From Acidimicrobiaceae bacterium (GTDB lineage Bacteria > Actinomycetota > Acidimicrobiia > Acidimicrobiales > UBA8190), in assembly GCA_003453695.1 (NCBI GenBank), contig DMNK01000108.1, positions 971 to 8,476 on the forward strand: a stretch of 7,506 nucleotides of DNA. Reading direction: 5' to 3'. Within the stretch, counting starts at the first letter, position 1. Each line of letters starts with the position of its first letter. A model generated the notes under the pieces. That model was not told the DNA's origin, ran no database searches, and saw only the letters and a program-made list of their open reading frames with translations. This document shows, one piece after another, positions 1-7,506 of this stretch. A program made the position numbers and the translations under genes.

Positions 1-1
1 C

Positions 2-496
2 GAGGACCTGGCCGTGCTCGTCGAACACGCCGTCGGCCTCGCCGCCGGTGGGGGGGTGTGGACGGTGGGATTCGGCGTGGGAGGCAGCGTCGCCCTGTGC
101 CTGGCCGCCTCCCAAGCCCTGGTGCGGGGCGTCGGCTGCCTCGGATCGCCGGCCACCTTCGACGACTGGGGACTGGAGCCCGCCGCCATGTTGGAGGCGG
201 CGCGACATGTCGGGGTCATCCGGAACCCCGAGTTCCCCTCGAGCCTCTCGGCATGGGCCAACGAGTTCGGTGTGCTGCACCCCGTGCAGGCCGCCACCGC
301 CATGGGGCCCAGGCCGCTCCTCGTCGTGCACGGCGCCGAGGACGACGACGTCCCCCTCTCGGACGCCCGCCAGCTCGCTGACGCCGCCGGGGCCTCGGCA
401 GAGCTGCACGTGCTGCCGGGTGCGGGTCATCGCCTCCAGGCCGACCCCCGCGCCTTGGCGTTGCTGGTCGGCTGGCTGGAACGCCAGGGCCCCTGA
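2..496 (+). CDS. alpha/beta-hydrolase fold protein, C-terminal part, nucleophile Ser replaced by Gly
   Basis: The reading frame is open to the left window edge, so the true start lies outside; 164 codons are visible before the TGA at 494-496. A GTG at 14 exists but cannot be shown to be the start. Counting from it, the nucleophile-elbow region is G19-F-G-V-G-G24, where hydrolases normally read G-x-S-x-G-G; the serine position (codon 74-76, GGC) is glycine. The later triad positions look intact: an acid in GAEDDDVP (D110, codon 341-343) and the histidine in GAGH (H139, codon 428-430), followed by a C-terminal helix ending LVGWLERQGP. The fold is the alpha/beta-hydrolase superfamily. With no serine it may be a non-catalytic or divergent member. 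Substrate cannot be assigned. It converges with thiE, 37 bases away. Confidence 0.75.
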   Translation, partial: EDLAVLVEHAVGLAAGGGVWTVGFGVGGSVALCLAASQALVRGVGCLGSPATFDDWGLEPAAMLEAARHVGVIRNPEFPSSLSAWANEFGVLHPVQAATAMGPRPLLVVHGAEDDDVPLSDARQLADAAGASAELHVLPGAGHRLQADPRALALLVGWLERQGP

Positions 497-509
497 GCTT
501 CCGGTGAGG

Positions 510-533
510 GCCGGCTCAGGAGGGCGAGCCGGC
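510..533. terminator. candidate bidirectional terminator hairpin between convergent genes
   Basis: Positions 510-517 (GCCGGCTC) and 526-533 (GAGCCGGC) are a perfect 8-bp inverted repeat around an 8-nt loop. It lies between the hydrolase stop (494-496) and the thiE stop (534-536), where a shared terminator would be expected. There is no T-tract on either side, so intrinsic termination is only a guess from position and stem strength. Confidence 0.4.
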
Positions 534-546
534 TCAGGAGGGCGAA
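511..546. repeat. 18-bp tandem duplication spanning the thiE stop codon
   Basis: Two head-to-tail copies of an 18-bp unit occupy 511-528 and 529-546 and differ only at the last base (g versus a). The period is a multiple of three, so the minus-strand thiE frame carries its last codons and TGA twice, with stops at 536-534 and 518-516. The next bases (ccgg, 547-550) continue the unit for four more positions. Confidence 0.85.
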
Positions 547-1193
547 CCGGAGTGCTCGGCCACGGCTTCGTCGATCACCTCGGCCAGGCGGCGGGCATCG
601 CTCTCCACGTCGGCCGACTCCGTGAGGTAACGGACCACGACGAACCGGCGTGCCCCGGCGGCTACGAGCTCTGGCACCGTCTCGGGTCGAACCCCGCCGG
701 TGACGAACACCGGGCGGGTCGACGTGGAGACCGCCAGGCGGACGTAGCTCGTTCCCGTCCCGGGACGACCGGGCTTGGTGGGCGTCGGTTCCACCGGGCC
801 GGCCGAGATGTAGTCCACCGGCTCGTCCCAGCTCGCTTCGAGCTCCGCCGGTGCATGAGTGGAGAGCCCCACGACGGCCCCGGGTCCGAGCACACGGCGG
901 GCCAGTGCCGGCGCCACGTCGTCCTGACCGACGTGGACACCGTCGGCGCCCACCTCGAGCGCGATGTCCGGCCGGTCGTTGACGATGAACGGCACCCCGT
1001 GGGCGGCACAGCAACGAGCTGCCAGGCTCGCTCGCTGGGCGAGAGGGCGGGCCTCGAGGCGCTTGTCGCGCAATTGGACGAGGTCCACACCGCCGCGCAG
1101 GCAGGCTTCCAAGAAGGCCTCGAGATCGGGCCTGTCGGCGGTGCACAGATACAGGCGCCGGCCGGCGAGCGCGCCGGCCGGTGGCGAGATCAC
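534..1193 (-). CDS. thiE: thiamine-phosphate synthase (ThiE)
   Basis: ThiE joins hydroxymethylpyrimidine diphosphate to the thiazole phosphate carboxylate to give thiamine phosphate, in the cytosol. The protein is 219 residues, the usual size, and is a TIM barrel. Visible family motifs, in order: QLRDK (40-44), VND (71-73) of the pyrimidine/Mg site, GADGVHVGQDD (82-92), VGLSTH (108-113), SAGPVEPTPTK (130-140) of the phosphate-binding loop, and VTGGV (164-168), followed by a late barrel strand near VVVRYL (185-190). The start chosen is GTG at 1193-1191: it overlaps the upstream gene's TGA (1192-1190) as GTGA, and no other start codon precedes the first barrel strand (RRLYLC). There is no clear Shine-Dalgarno, consistent with translational coupling. 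The frame stays open far upstream, but that is the shadow of the HhH gene. No TPP riboswitch is visible. Confidence 0.93.
   Translation of the reverse strand: MISPPAGALAGRRLYLCTADRPDLEAFLEACLRGGVDLVQLRDKRLEARPLAQRASLAARCCAAHGVPFIVNDRPDIALEVGADGVHVGQDDVAPALARRVLGPGAVVGLSTHAPAELEASWDEPVDYISAGPVEPTPTKPGRPGTGTSYVRLAVSTSTRPVFVTGGVRPETVPELVAAGARRFVVVRYLTESADVESDARRLAEVIDEAVAEHSGSPS
1158..1181 (-). repeat. perfect 10-bp inverted repeat just inside thiE
   Basis: Arms 1158-1167 (ccggccggcg) and 1172-1181 (cgccggccgg) are perfect complements around a 4-nt loop. In the thiE mRNA this all-G/C hairpin begins about 12 nt after the first base of the GTG start, covering roughly codons 5-12. It could hinder initiation or be opened by ribosomes arriving from the upstream gene. 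It could also be chance in GC-rich DNA. Confidence 0.6.
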
Positions 1194-1864
1194 TGCGACG
1201 CGCTGGCTGGTGGCCGCACCGCCTTGGTGGCCTTGGCGCTGCGCGTGTTCTTGGCGGCAGCCGGCGTCCGCGCCCTGGGCGCCTTGTCCACCTTGCCCGC
1301 CCTGGCGGCGGCTTTCATCTGTTGCTTGAAGTCCCGCACCCGCCGCAGGCTGGCGTCGTCGACGATGTCGGCGACCGAGCGATGACTGCCCGGATCGCTG
1401 AACGGTACGCTCGCCTCCGCCCATCCCGGCGGGCACACCCCCATCTGCTTGCCGAGAAAGGCCACGAAGATCTTGGCCTTCTGGTCGCCGAAGCCGGGGA
1501 GGGCTCGCACCCGGGCCAGGAGCTCGTCCCCTGAGGACGCCGTCTCCCAGATCGCTTGGGGGCGGCCGGCGTACTCGTCCACGATCAGCCGGCTCAGCTC
1601 GTGGACTCGCTTGGCCATGGCACCGGGATAGCGATGCAGTGCCGGCCGCTGTGAGAACACCGATGCCAGCTCGTCGGGGTCCGTTGCCGCCAGTCTCCCG
1701 GCGTCGAGGTCGGCCCCGAGACGGCGGCTCAGCTCCAGAGGAGCGCTGAACGCCCATTCGATCGTGACCTGTTGATCGAGCACGAGCCCGATCAGAAGGG
1801 CGAACGGATTGCGCGACAGCAGCTCGTCAGCCTCCTCGTTCTGCGCCAAGTGCAGTCTCACCAT
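1190..1864 (-). CDS. HhH-GPD-like protein of the DNA-repair superfamily, basic C-terminal tail
   Basis: The product has 224 residues. An N-terminal LVLDQQVTIEWAF (27-39) and a helix-hairpin-helix segment LPGFGDQKA (122-130) followed by KIFVAFLGKQMGV match the uncharacterised HhH-GPD family widespread in actinobacteria. The hairpin binds the DNA backbone in relatives such as endonuclease III. Here the position of the endonuclease III catalytic lysine (LPGVGRKTA) is Gln128, with Lys129 one step later, and the expected downstream catalytic Asp region reads PPGW, so glycosylase activity is unproven. Residues about 183-224 form an Ala/Lys/Arg/Pro-rich, probably disordered tail like those of some actinobacterial nucleoid proteins. 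The ATG at 1864 has no Shine-Dalgarno but sits just after a possible -10 box. It is the first gene of a unit with thiE. Confidence 0.85.
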   Translation of the reverse strand: MVRLHLAQNEEADELLSRNPFALLIGLVLDQQVTIEWAFSAPLELSRRLGADLDAGRLAATDPDELASVFSQRPALHRYPGAMAKRVHELSRLIVDEYAGRPQAIWETASSGDELLARVRALPGFGDQKAKIFVAFLGKQMGVCPPGWAEASVPFSDPGSHRSVADIVDDASLRRVRDFKQQMKAAARAGKVDKAPRARTPAAAKNTRSAKATKAVRPPASASQ

Positions 1865-1869
1865 CGCGC

Positions 1870-1875
1870 AGTGTA
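1870..1875 (-). promoter_or_regulatory. possible -10 box for a leaderless HhH-thiE transcript
   Basis: On the minus strand TACACT (1875-1870; 4 of 6 matches to TATAAT, including the key T-A and final T) ends five bases before the ATG at 1864. Transcription would then begin at or next to the start codon, which fits the missing Shine-Dalgarno. No convincing -35 box is seen. Confidence 0.35.
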
Positions 1876-1958
1876 GTGATCAGTGCGTCAGGCGTGGCGG
1901 GGGCGGGCGCGGGGCATTAGCCTGGGAATCGCAGCGACCGGAGAGTTGGGGCAACCCT

Positions 1959-1964
1959 GGAGGT
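1959..1964 (+). promoter_or_regulatory. ribosome binding site that fixes the glycosyltransferase start
   Basis: GGAGGT lies 5-6 bases before the GTG at 1970. This favours that GTG over the upstream in-frame GTG at 1883, whose extra 29 residues look non-homologous. Confidence 0.8.
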
Positions 1965-1969
1965 GGCTC

Positions 1970-3085
1970 GTGCCCCGTGCGGTGATTCTCTCGGGCGCGC
2001 TGGGCAGCGGCCACGACATGGTGTCCGAGGTGGTCGTCCAGAGCCTCGAGGCACACGACTGGCAGGTCAGCACGCTCGACTGCATGGCCATGCTCGGCTC
2101 GCGTGGCGCCAAGCTCGGCGACCGTGTCTTCCGGCGCGTCACGGCCATGCCGGGCCTGTACGACGGGCTTCATTTCGCCCACTTCCGGACCGGCAGCTGG
2201 CTCGTGCGGGCCATCGACCGCGAGGCCACCAAGCGTCTGGTGCCGGCGGTGAAGCGCGAGCTCGAGGCGCAGCCTGCCGACCTGCTCTTCGCCACCTTCG
2301 CCACCGGCGCATCGGTGGCGGCCAAGCTCCGTACCGATCTGCCCAGGGTCCGATCGGCGGTGTTGTGCACCGACGTCGACCCGTACTGGTTGTGGGTGTG
2401 GGACGAGATCGACCTCTACCTCGTCACCTCGCAAGCTGCGGCGGCCGCTGTCCGGCGCTTCGTCCCCAAAGCGCACATCCAAGTCGTGCCGCCCCCCGTT
2501 CGTCCCGCCTTCTACCAGGCTCCCGACCAGTTCTCGGCGCGGCGCGCCCTCGGCATCCCCGAGGACGCCGGATGTGTGTTGCTCATGGGTGGGGGATGGG
2601 GGCTTGGGCCTGTTGCCGAGCTGGCCGCCGCCTTGGGAGCCTCGGGCACACACGTGCTGGCCGTAGCCGGCCACAACGAGACATTGCGCCGCAGTCTCGA
2701 GCAGCTCGACAGGGACCACGTGCACCCCTTCGGGTTCACCGATCGCATCCCGGAGCTCATGGCTGCGTCGGACGTCGTCATGACCACGCCCGGCGCCACC
2801 ACCTGCAGTGAGGCACGGGTGATCGGGCGGCATCTGGTCGTCCTCGACGTGTTTCCCGGGCACGGGCGCGAGAACCTGCAGCATGAGCTGGAGCTCGGCG
2901 CTGCCGACGCCTGCGGCCCGGCGCTGCACGAGCTCGAGCCTGTGGTGGAGGCCGTCCTCGAACGGATGAAGCGGCCGTTGCCGACCGTCATCCGCCCCCC
3001 CGACGAGTGGCCCGTCGCTTTCGCCGGCGCCCTGCAATCCCTCGGCGTCTCGGCCCGGTCGCCGCAGATCGAGGCGGCGGGCTAG
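1970..3085 (+). CDS. GT28/MGDG-synthase-like glycosyltransferase
   Basis: The product is 371 residues from the GTG at 1970. It has the two-Rossmann GT-B layout. The N-terminal acceptor domain starts with LSGALGSGH (7-15), resembling the G-x-G-H loop of MGDG synthases and processive diacylglycerol glucosyltransferases, and later contains TDVDPYW followed by DLYLVTS, as in that family. The C-terminal nucleotide-sugar domain begins with LMGGGWG (near 205-211), then FGFTDRIPELMAASDVV, and TTPGATTCSEA (272-282), where E281 matches the UDP-binding glutamate, then FPGHGREN. Family knowledge predicts transfer of a sugar from a nucleotide donor to a lipid at the inner membrane face; no membrane segment is visible. 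Donor and acceptor cannot be read from sequence. Its position 59 bases before hpnJ suggests a hopanoid or other membrane-lipid acceptor (inference). The motif TPGA, rather than the KPGG of diacylglycerol enzymes, is closer to MurG. Confidence 0.85.
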   Translation: MPRAVILSGALGSGHDMVSEVVVQSLEAHDWQVSTLDCMAMLGSRGAKLGDRVFRRVTAMPGLYDGLHFAHFRTGSWLVRAIDREATKRLVPAVKRELEAQPADLLFATFATGASVAAKLRTDLPRVRSAVLCTDVDPYWLWVWDEIDLYLVTSQAAAAAVRRFVPKAHIQVVPPPVRPAFYQAPDQFSARRALGIPEDAGCVLLMGGGWGLGPVAELAAALGASGTHVLAVAGHNETLRRSLEQLDRDHVHPFGFTDRIPELMAASDVVMTTPGATTCSEARVIGRHLVVLDVFPGHGRENLQHELELGAADACGPALHELEPVVEAVLERMKRPLPTVIRPPDEWPVAFAGALQSLGVSARSPQIEAAG

Positions 3086-3130
3086 ACGGCCGTGGCCCGG
3101 ATTCGGCAAGCTCGAGAGTTCGACCCCCCG

Positions 3131-3136
3131 AGGAGG
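3131..3136 (+). promoter_or_regulatory. ribosome binding site of hpnJ
   Basis: AGGAGG lies 8 bases before the ATG at 3145 and 11 before the adjacent in-frame ATG at 3148. The spacing favours 3145 and rules out the much longer upstream reading frame. Confidence 0.85.
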
Positions 3137-3144
3137 CACTGCCA

Positions 3145-4572
<1,428 letters not shown>

Positions 4573-4597
4573 CCCGGGAGGTGCGCCCTCGGCGTGC

Positions 4598-7318
4598 TCA
4601 GCCGGCGGAGTCCGCTGTGAGCCAGGGATCGGCGGCGTCAGCGGAGATGCCATAGCGCTCGATGGCCTGGGCGACGTCCTCTGTCTTGCCATCACCCGAC
4701 GAGGCCAAGGCCGAGAGGACCGCCACCACCAGGTGGGCGGCGTCGATCTCGAAGAAGCGCCGCAGTGCCCCTCGGGTGTCGGAGCGGCCGAAGCCGTCGG
4801 TCCCCAGTGAGGTGAACGGCCTCGGGACCCACCGGGCGATCTGGTCGGGCACGGACCGTACGTAGTCGGTCACCGCCACCACGGGGCCTTCGCCCTCGCC
4901 GAGGGCCTGCTGGACGTAGGCGGAGCGCGCCGCCTCGGTGGGGTGCAGGCGGTTCCATCGCTCGACGGACAGGGCGTCTGAGCGGAGCTCCGAGTACGAC
5001 GTCACGGACCAGGCATCGGCGGCGACGTTCCAGTCGCGCTGCAGCATGTCCCGAGCTTCCATGGCCGCCTGCCACATGGGGCCCGAGAACAGAAGCGTCG
5101 CCCGCCGCTGGCCGCCGTCAGCCGGCTCTGCGAAGCGGTACATGCCGCCCAGGATGCCGCGGCGCACCTGTGCGCCGGCCTCACCCTCAGGCAGAGGCGG
5201 CATGACGTAGTTCTCGTTGTACAACGTGAGGTACCAGAACCGGTCCTCGGCCTCGGGACCGAGCGTGCGGAGCACCGCCTCTTCGACCAGCACGGCCACC
5301 TCGTAGGCGAAGGACGGGTCGTACACGCGGCAGGCGGGGTTGGTCCCCGCCAGCACCGGCGAGTGGCCGTCGTCGTGTTGGAGTCCCTCGCCCTGCAGGG
5401 TGGTGCGGCCGGCCGTGCAGCCGGCCAGGATGCCCCGGGCACGCATGTCCCCCGCCAGCCACGCCAGGTCTCCGGTCCGCTGGAAGCCGAACATCGAATA
5501 GAAGAGGTAGATCGGGAGCATGGGCTGCCCCCACGTGGCGTAGGCGGTGCCCAGGGCGACGAACGAGGCCATGGAGCCCGCCTCGGTGATGCCCTCTTCC
5601 AGCACCTGACCCTTGCGGTCCTCGGCGTAGCGGAGGATGAGCTCGGCGTCGACCGGTGTGTAGCGCTGGCCCTCGGGGGCGTAGATCTTGGTCTCGGCGA
5701 TGAGCGGCTCCAACCCGAAGGTCCGGGCCTCGTCGGGCACGATCGGCGCCACCAGGCGCCCGATGTTCTTGTCGCGCACCATGGACCGGAGCAGGCGGGC
5801 GAACGCCATGGTCGTCGACGCTGCCTGCCCGCCCGACCCGGCCAGCAGGTCGGTGAACACCTTGGGGTCGGGATCGCCACAGGGGTTGGGCCGGACGACG
5901 CGGGTGGGAAGAGGACCGGCGAGAACCTTCCGCCTGGCCACGAGATACTCGTGTGCCGGCGATCCCTCGGGCGGGCGGTAGTAAGGCGGGTGCTCGGCGT
6001 CGAGCGCCTCGTCGGGGATCTCCTCCTGCAGGTACAGCCGGTTCCGCAGGGTGAGCAGCTGCGCACGCGTCATCTTCTTGATCTGGTGGGTGGCGTTGCG
6101 GGCCTCGATCTCCGGTCCCAACGTCCAACCCTTGATGGTCTTGGCCAGGATGACCGTGGGCTGGTCGCTCTGCTCGGTGGCCAGCTTGTAGGCGGCGTAC
6201 AGCTTCCGGTAGTCGTGGCCTCCCCGGGGCAGCGCTTGCAGTTCTTCATCCGAGAGGTGCTCCACGAGCCTGCGCAGGCGCGGGTCGGGGCCGAAGAAGT
6301 GCTCCCGGATGTAGGCACCGCTCTCGGTGGCGTACTTCTGGAATTCGCCGTCGGGCGTGCTGTTCATCTTGTCCAGAAGGACCCCGTCGACGTCACGGGC
6401 CAGGAGCTCGTCCCACTTCGAGCCCCAGATGACCTTGATGACGTTCCAGCCCGCACCGCGGAACATCGCCTCGGCCTCCTGGATGATCTTGCCGTTTCCC
6501 CGTACCGGGCCGTCGAGCCGCTGCAAGTTGCAGTTCACGACGAAGATCAGGTTGTGGAGGTGCTCGCGCCCCGCCACGCCGAGCGCACCGATGGACTCGA
6601 CCTCGTCCAGCTCGCCGTCGCCCAGGAACGCCCACACCCGGCTGTTGCTCGTGTCGACCACCTCTCGGTTGAGCAGGTACCGGTTCACGTGTGCCTGGTA
6701 GATGGCACACAACGGCCCCAGTCCCATCGACACGGTGGGGTACTCCCAGAAGTCGGGGAGCAGGCGGGGGTGCGGGTAGCTGGGCAGCCCGTGGCCACCC
6801 ACCTCCTGGCGGAAGGAGTCGAGGTGGTCCTCGGTCAGCCGCCCTTCCACGAAGGCGCGTGCGTAGATGCCGGGCGAGGCGTGGCCCTGGAAGTACACGA
6901 GGTCACCGAAGCCGCCGTCCGACTTGCCTCGGAAGAAGTGGTTGAAGCCCACTTCGTAGAGCGCCGCCGAACTGGCGTACGTGGCGAGATGGCCGCCGAT
7001 GCCCTCGCTGCGGTGGTTGGCCCGGCTGACCATGACGGCCGCGTTCCACCGGATGTACGCCCGGATACGGCGCTCCAGGTACTCGTCACCGGGGAACCAC
7101 GGCTCCTGCTCGGGAGGGATGGTGTTGACGTACGGGGTGGACACGGTGGCCGGGAAGTCGACCTGCTTGGCCTGGGCCCGCTCCAGGAGCTTCATGAGGA
7201 GAAAGCGCGCCCTGCTCCGACCGTGGGTGTCGAGGACGGCGTCGAAGGAGTCGACCCACTCGGCCGTCTCTTGCGGGTCGATGTCGGGAAGCTGGTGTGA
7301 CATCCCGTCGAAGAGCAC
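4598..7318 (-). CDS. aceE: pyruvate dehydrogenase E1 component, homodimeric type (AceE)
   Basis: AceE decarboxylates pyruvate with thiamine diphosphate and acetylates the lipoyl group of E2 in the pyruvate dehydrogenase complex. The product is 906 residues from GTG 7318, full length for the single-chain E1. In order: QLPDIDPQETAEW near the N-terminus, YVNTIPPEQEPWFPGDE, GGH (H110) before FNHFFRG, SYPHPRLLPDFWEYPTVSMGLGP (H183), the thiamine-diphosphate motif GDGELDE (233-239) ending in NCN (262-264), THQIKKMT (H411), and GEGLQHDDGH (H648, H652). These match the catalytic and cofactor histidines of E. coli AceE. Start choice: GTG 7318 keeps the DG-x-x-QLPD stretch seen in actinobacterial homologues and lies six bases after a possible -10 box; ATG 7303 (901 residues) is the alternative. 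Neither has a Shine-Dalgarno. E2 and E3 genes are not adjacent. Confidence 0.96.
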   Translation of the reverse strand: MLFDGMSHQLPDIDPQETAEWVDSFDAVLDTHGRSRARFLLMKLLERAQAKQVDFPATVSTPYVNTIPPEQEPWFPGDEYLERRIRAYIRWNAAVMVSRANHRSEGIGGHLATYASSAALYEVGFNHFFRGKSDGGFGDLVYFQGHASPGIYARAFVEGRLTEDHLDSFRQEVGGHGLPSYPHPRLLPDFWEYPTVSMGLGPLCAIYQAHVNRYLLNREVVDTSNSRVWAFLGDGELDEVESIGALGVAGREHLHNLIFVVNCNLQRLDGPVRGNGKIIQEAEAMFRGAGWNVIKVIWGSKWDELLARDVDGVLLDKMNSTPDGEFQKYATESGAYIREHFFGPDPRLRRLVEHLSDEELQALPRGGHDYRKLYAAYKLATEQSDQPTVILAKTIKGWTLGPEIEARNATHQIKKMTRAQLLTLRNRLYLQEEIPDEALDAEHPPYYRPPEGSPAHEYLVARRKVLAGPLPTRVVRPNPCGDPDPKVFTDLLAGSGGQAASTTMAFARLLRSMVRDKNIGRLVAPIVPDEARTFGLEPLIAETKIYAPEGQRYTPVDAELILRYAEDRKGQVLEEGITEAGSMASFVALGTAYATWGQPMLPIYLFYSMFGFQRTGDLAWLAGDMRARGILAGCTAGRTTLQGEGLQHDDGHSPVLAGTNPACRVYDPSFAYEVAVLVEEAVLRTLGPEAEDRFWYLTLYNENYVMPPLPEGEAGAQVRRGILGGMYRFAEPADGGQRRATLLFSGPMWQAAMEARDMLQRDWNVAADAWSVTSYSELRSDALSVERWNRLHPTEAARSAYVQQALGEGEGPVVAVTDYVRSVPDQIARWVPRPFTSLGTDGFGRSDTRGALRRFFEIDAAHLVVAVLSALASSGDGKTEDVAQAIERYGISADAADPWLTADSAG

Positions 7319-7324
7319 CCATCC

Positions 7325-7330
7325 ATGCTA
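7325..7330 (-). promoter_or_regulatory. possible -10 box for leaderless aceE transcript
   Basis: On the minus strand TAGCAT (4 of 6 matches to TATAAT) is followed by six bases and then GTG 7318, the spacing expected for a transcript starting at the start codon. No Shine-Dalgarno is present, and no -35 box is convincing. Confidence 0.3.
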
Positions 7331-7398
7331 CGGGCCGCCCTCGCCCCGGGCTGCGCCGCTGCTCGGGGGCTGTTACACCCGCCCTCCACAATGGGGCC

Positions 7399-7506
7399 AT
7401 GTTGTTGGAGGACGCCAAGGACCATCTGGCGAAGCTGTCGGCCTTCGTCGCCGGGCTGGAGCCGGGCACCCTGAGTCCCGAGGACGGCCGGCGGCTGCTC
7501 GACCTG
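7399..7506 (+). CDS. N-terminus of a probable DUF222/HNH-endonuclease-type protein (partial)
   Basis: ATG at 7399 opens a frame with no stop to the window edge, giving 36 codons that read MLLEDAKDHLAKL, then SAFVAGLEPGTLS and PEDGRRLLDL. The pattern of an amphipathic helix, a short Leu-Glu-Pro turn, then GRRLLDL resembles the beginning of the DUF222-containing HNH endonuclease-like proteins that occur in many copies in actinobacteria, including Acidimicrobiia. The HNH motif itself would lie far beyond the window, so the assignment rests on this short N-terminal similarity only. A weak GGGG at 7393-7396 precedes the ATG too closely to be a good ribosome binding site. An upstream ATG at 7391 is out of frame. 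The gene is divergent from aceE, with 80 bases between their starts. Confidence 0.5.
   Translation, partial: MLLEDAKDHLAKLSAFVAGLEPGTLSPEDGRRLLDL

Noticed and set aside
48..1385. 445-codon plus-strand open frame crossing the hydrolase, thiE and the HhH gene
   Set aside because: It overlaps three recognisable genes and its translation is rich in Arg, Pro, Gly and Ala without motifs.
534..1757. A 407-residue ThiE fusion with a novel N-terminal domain
   Set aside because: The extra N-terminal part is the HhH gene read in the wrong frame; the GTGA overlap explains the junction.
1865..1969. TPP riboswitch upstream of the HhH-thiE unit (a GGCTAATGCC stretch on the minus strand recalls part of the thi box)
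   Set aside because: The CTGAGA element and the rest of the conserved aptamer are absent, and the stretch would lie upstream of the proposed transcript start.
4573..4604. Terminator hairpin between the convergent hpnJ and aceE genes
   Set aside because: Only a 4-bp stem (CGGC/GCCG around 4590-4604) could be formed, with no T-tract; too weak to call.
5363..7300. 645-codon open frame on the plus strand antisense to aceE
   Set aside because: It is a GC-driven shadow: the opposite strand encodes a full, motif-perfect AceE, and this translation shows no recognisable domain.
7331..7398. Promoter for the partial rightmost gene (TTACAC near 7373-7378)
   Set aside because: Poor -10 match with no -35 partner at a suitable distance in the GC-rich spacer.

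Overview
The window is very GC-rich and compact, with GTG starts and purine-rich ribosome binding sites. It carries a long single-chain pyruvate dehydrogenase E1 (AceE), an HhH-GPD-like protein of a type common in actinobacteria, and the start of a probable HNH-endonuclease-type gene. Together these suggest an actinobacterium, possibly of the Acidimicrobiia. That lineage call is an inference from gene content and style. I see no tRNA, rRNA, CRISPR array or insertion sequence, and no gene-free stretch longer than about 110 bases.

Layout. (1) Positions 2-496, plus strand: the C-terminal part of an alpha/beta-hydrolase fold protein whose usual nucleophile serine is glycine. (2) Positions 534-1864, minus strand: a two-gene unit in which the HhH-GPD-like gene is followed by thiE through a 4-base GTGA overlap. 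The unit converges on the hydrolase gene, with an 18-bp tandem repeat and a hairpin between them. (3) Positions 1970-4572, plus strand: a GT28/MGDG-synthase-like glycosyltransferase followed 59 bases later by a clear hpnJ, the hopanoid-associated radical SAM gene. (4) Positions 4598-7318, minus strand: aceE, convergent with hpnJ. (5) Positions 7399-7506, plus strand: the first 36 codons of a gene running off the window.

How the genes may work together. The glycosyltransferase-hpnJ pair is the most interesting part. HpnJ acts on a sugar-bearing side chain of bacteriohopanetetrol to form the cyclitol ether head group, and the classical partner HpnI is a GT2 enzyme. A GT28-type lipid glycosyltransferase next to hpnJ therefore suggests an alternative or additional glycosylation step in hopanoid tailoring (inference). 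ThiE makes thiamine phosphate, the precursor of the thiamine diphosphate that AceE needs; this is a metabolic link, not evidence of co-regulation. The HhH-GPD-like protein probably contacts DNA, but its catalytic residues are not where the textbook glycosylases have them.
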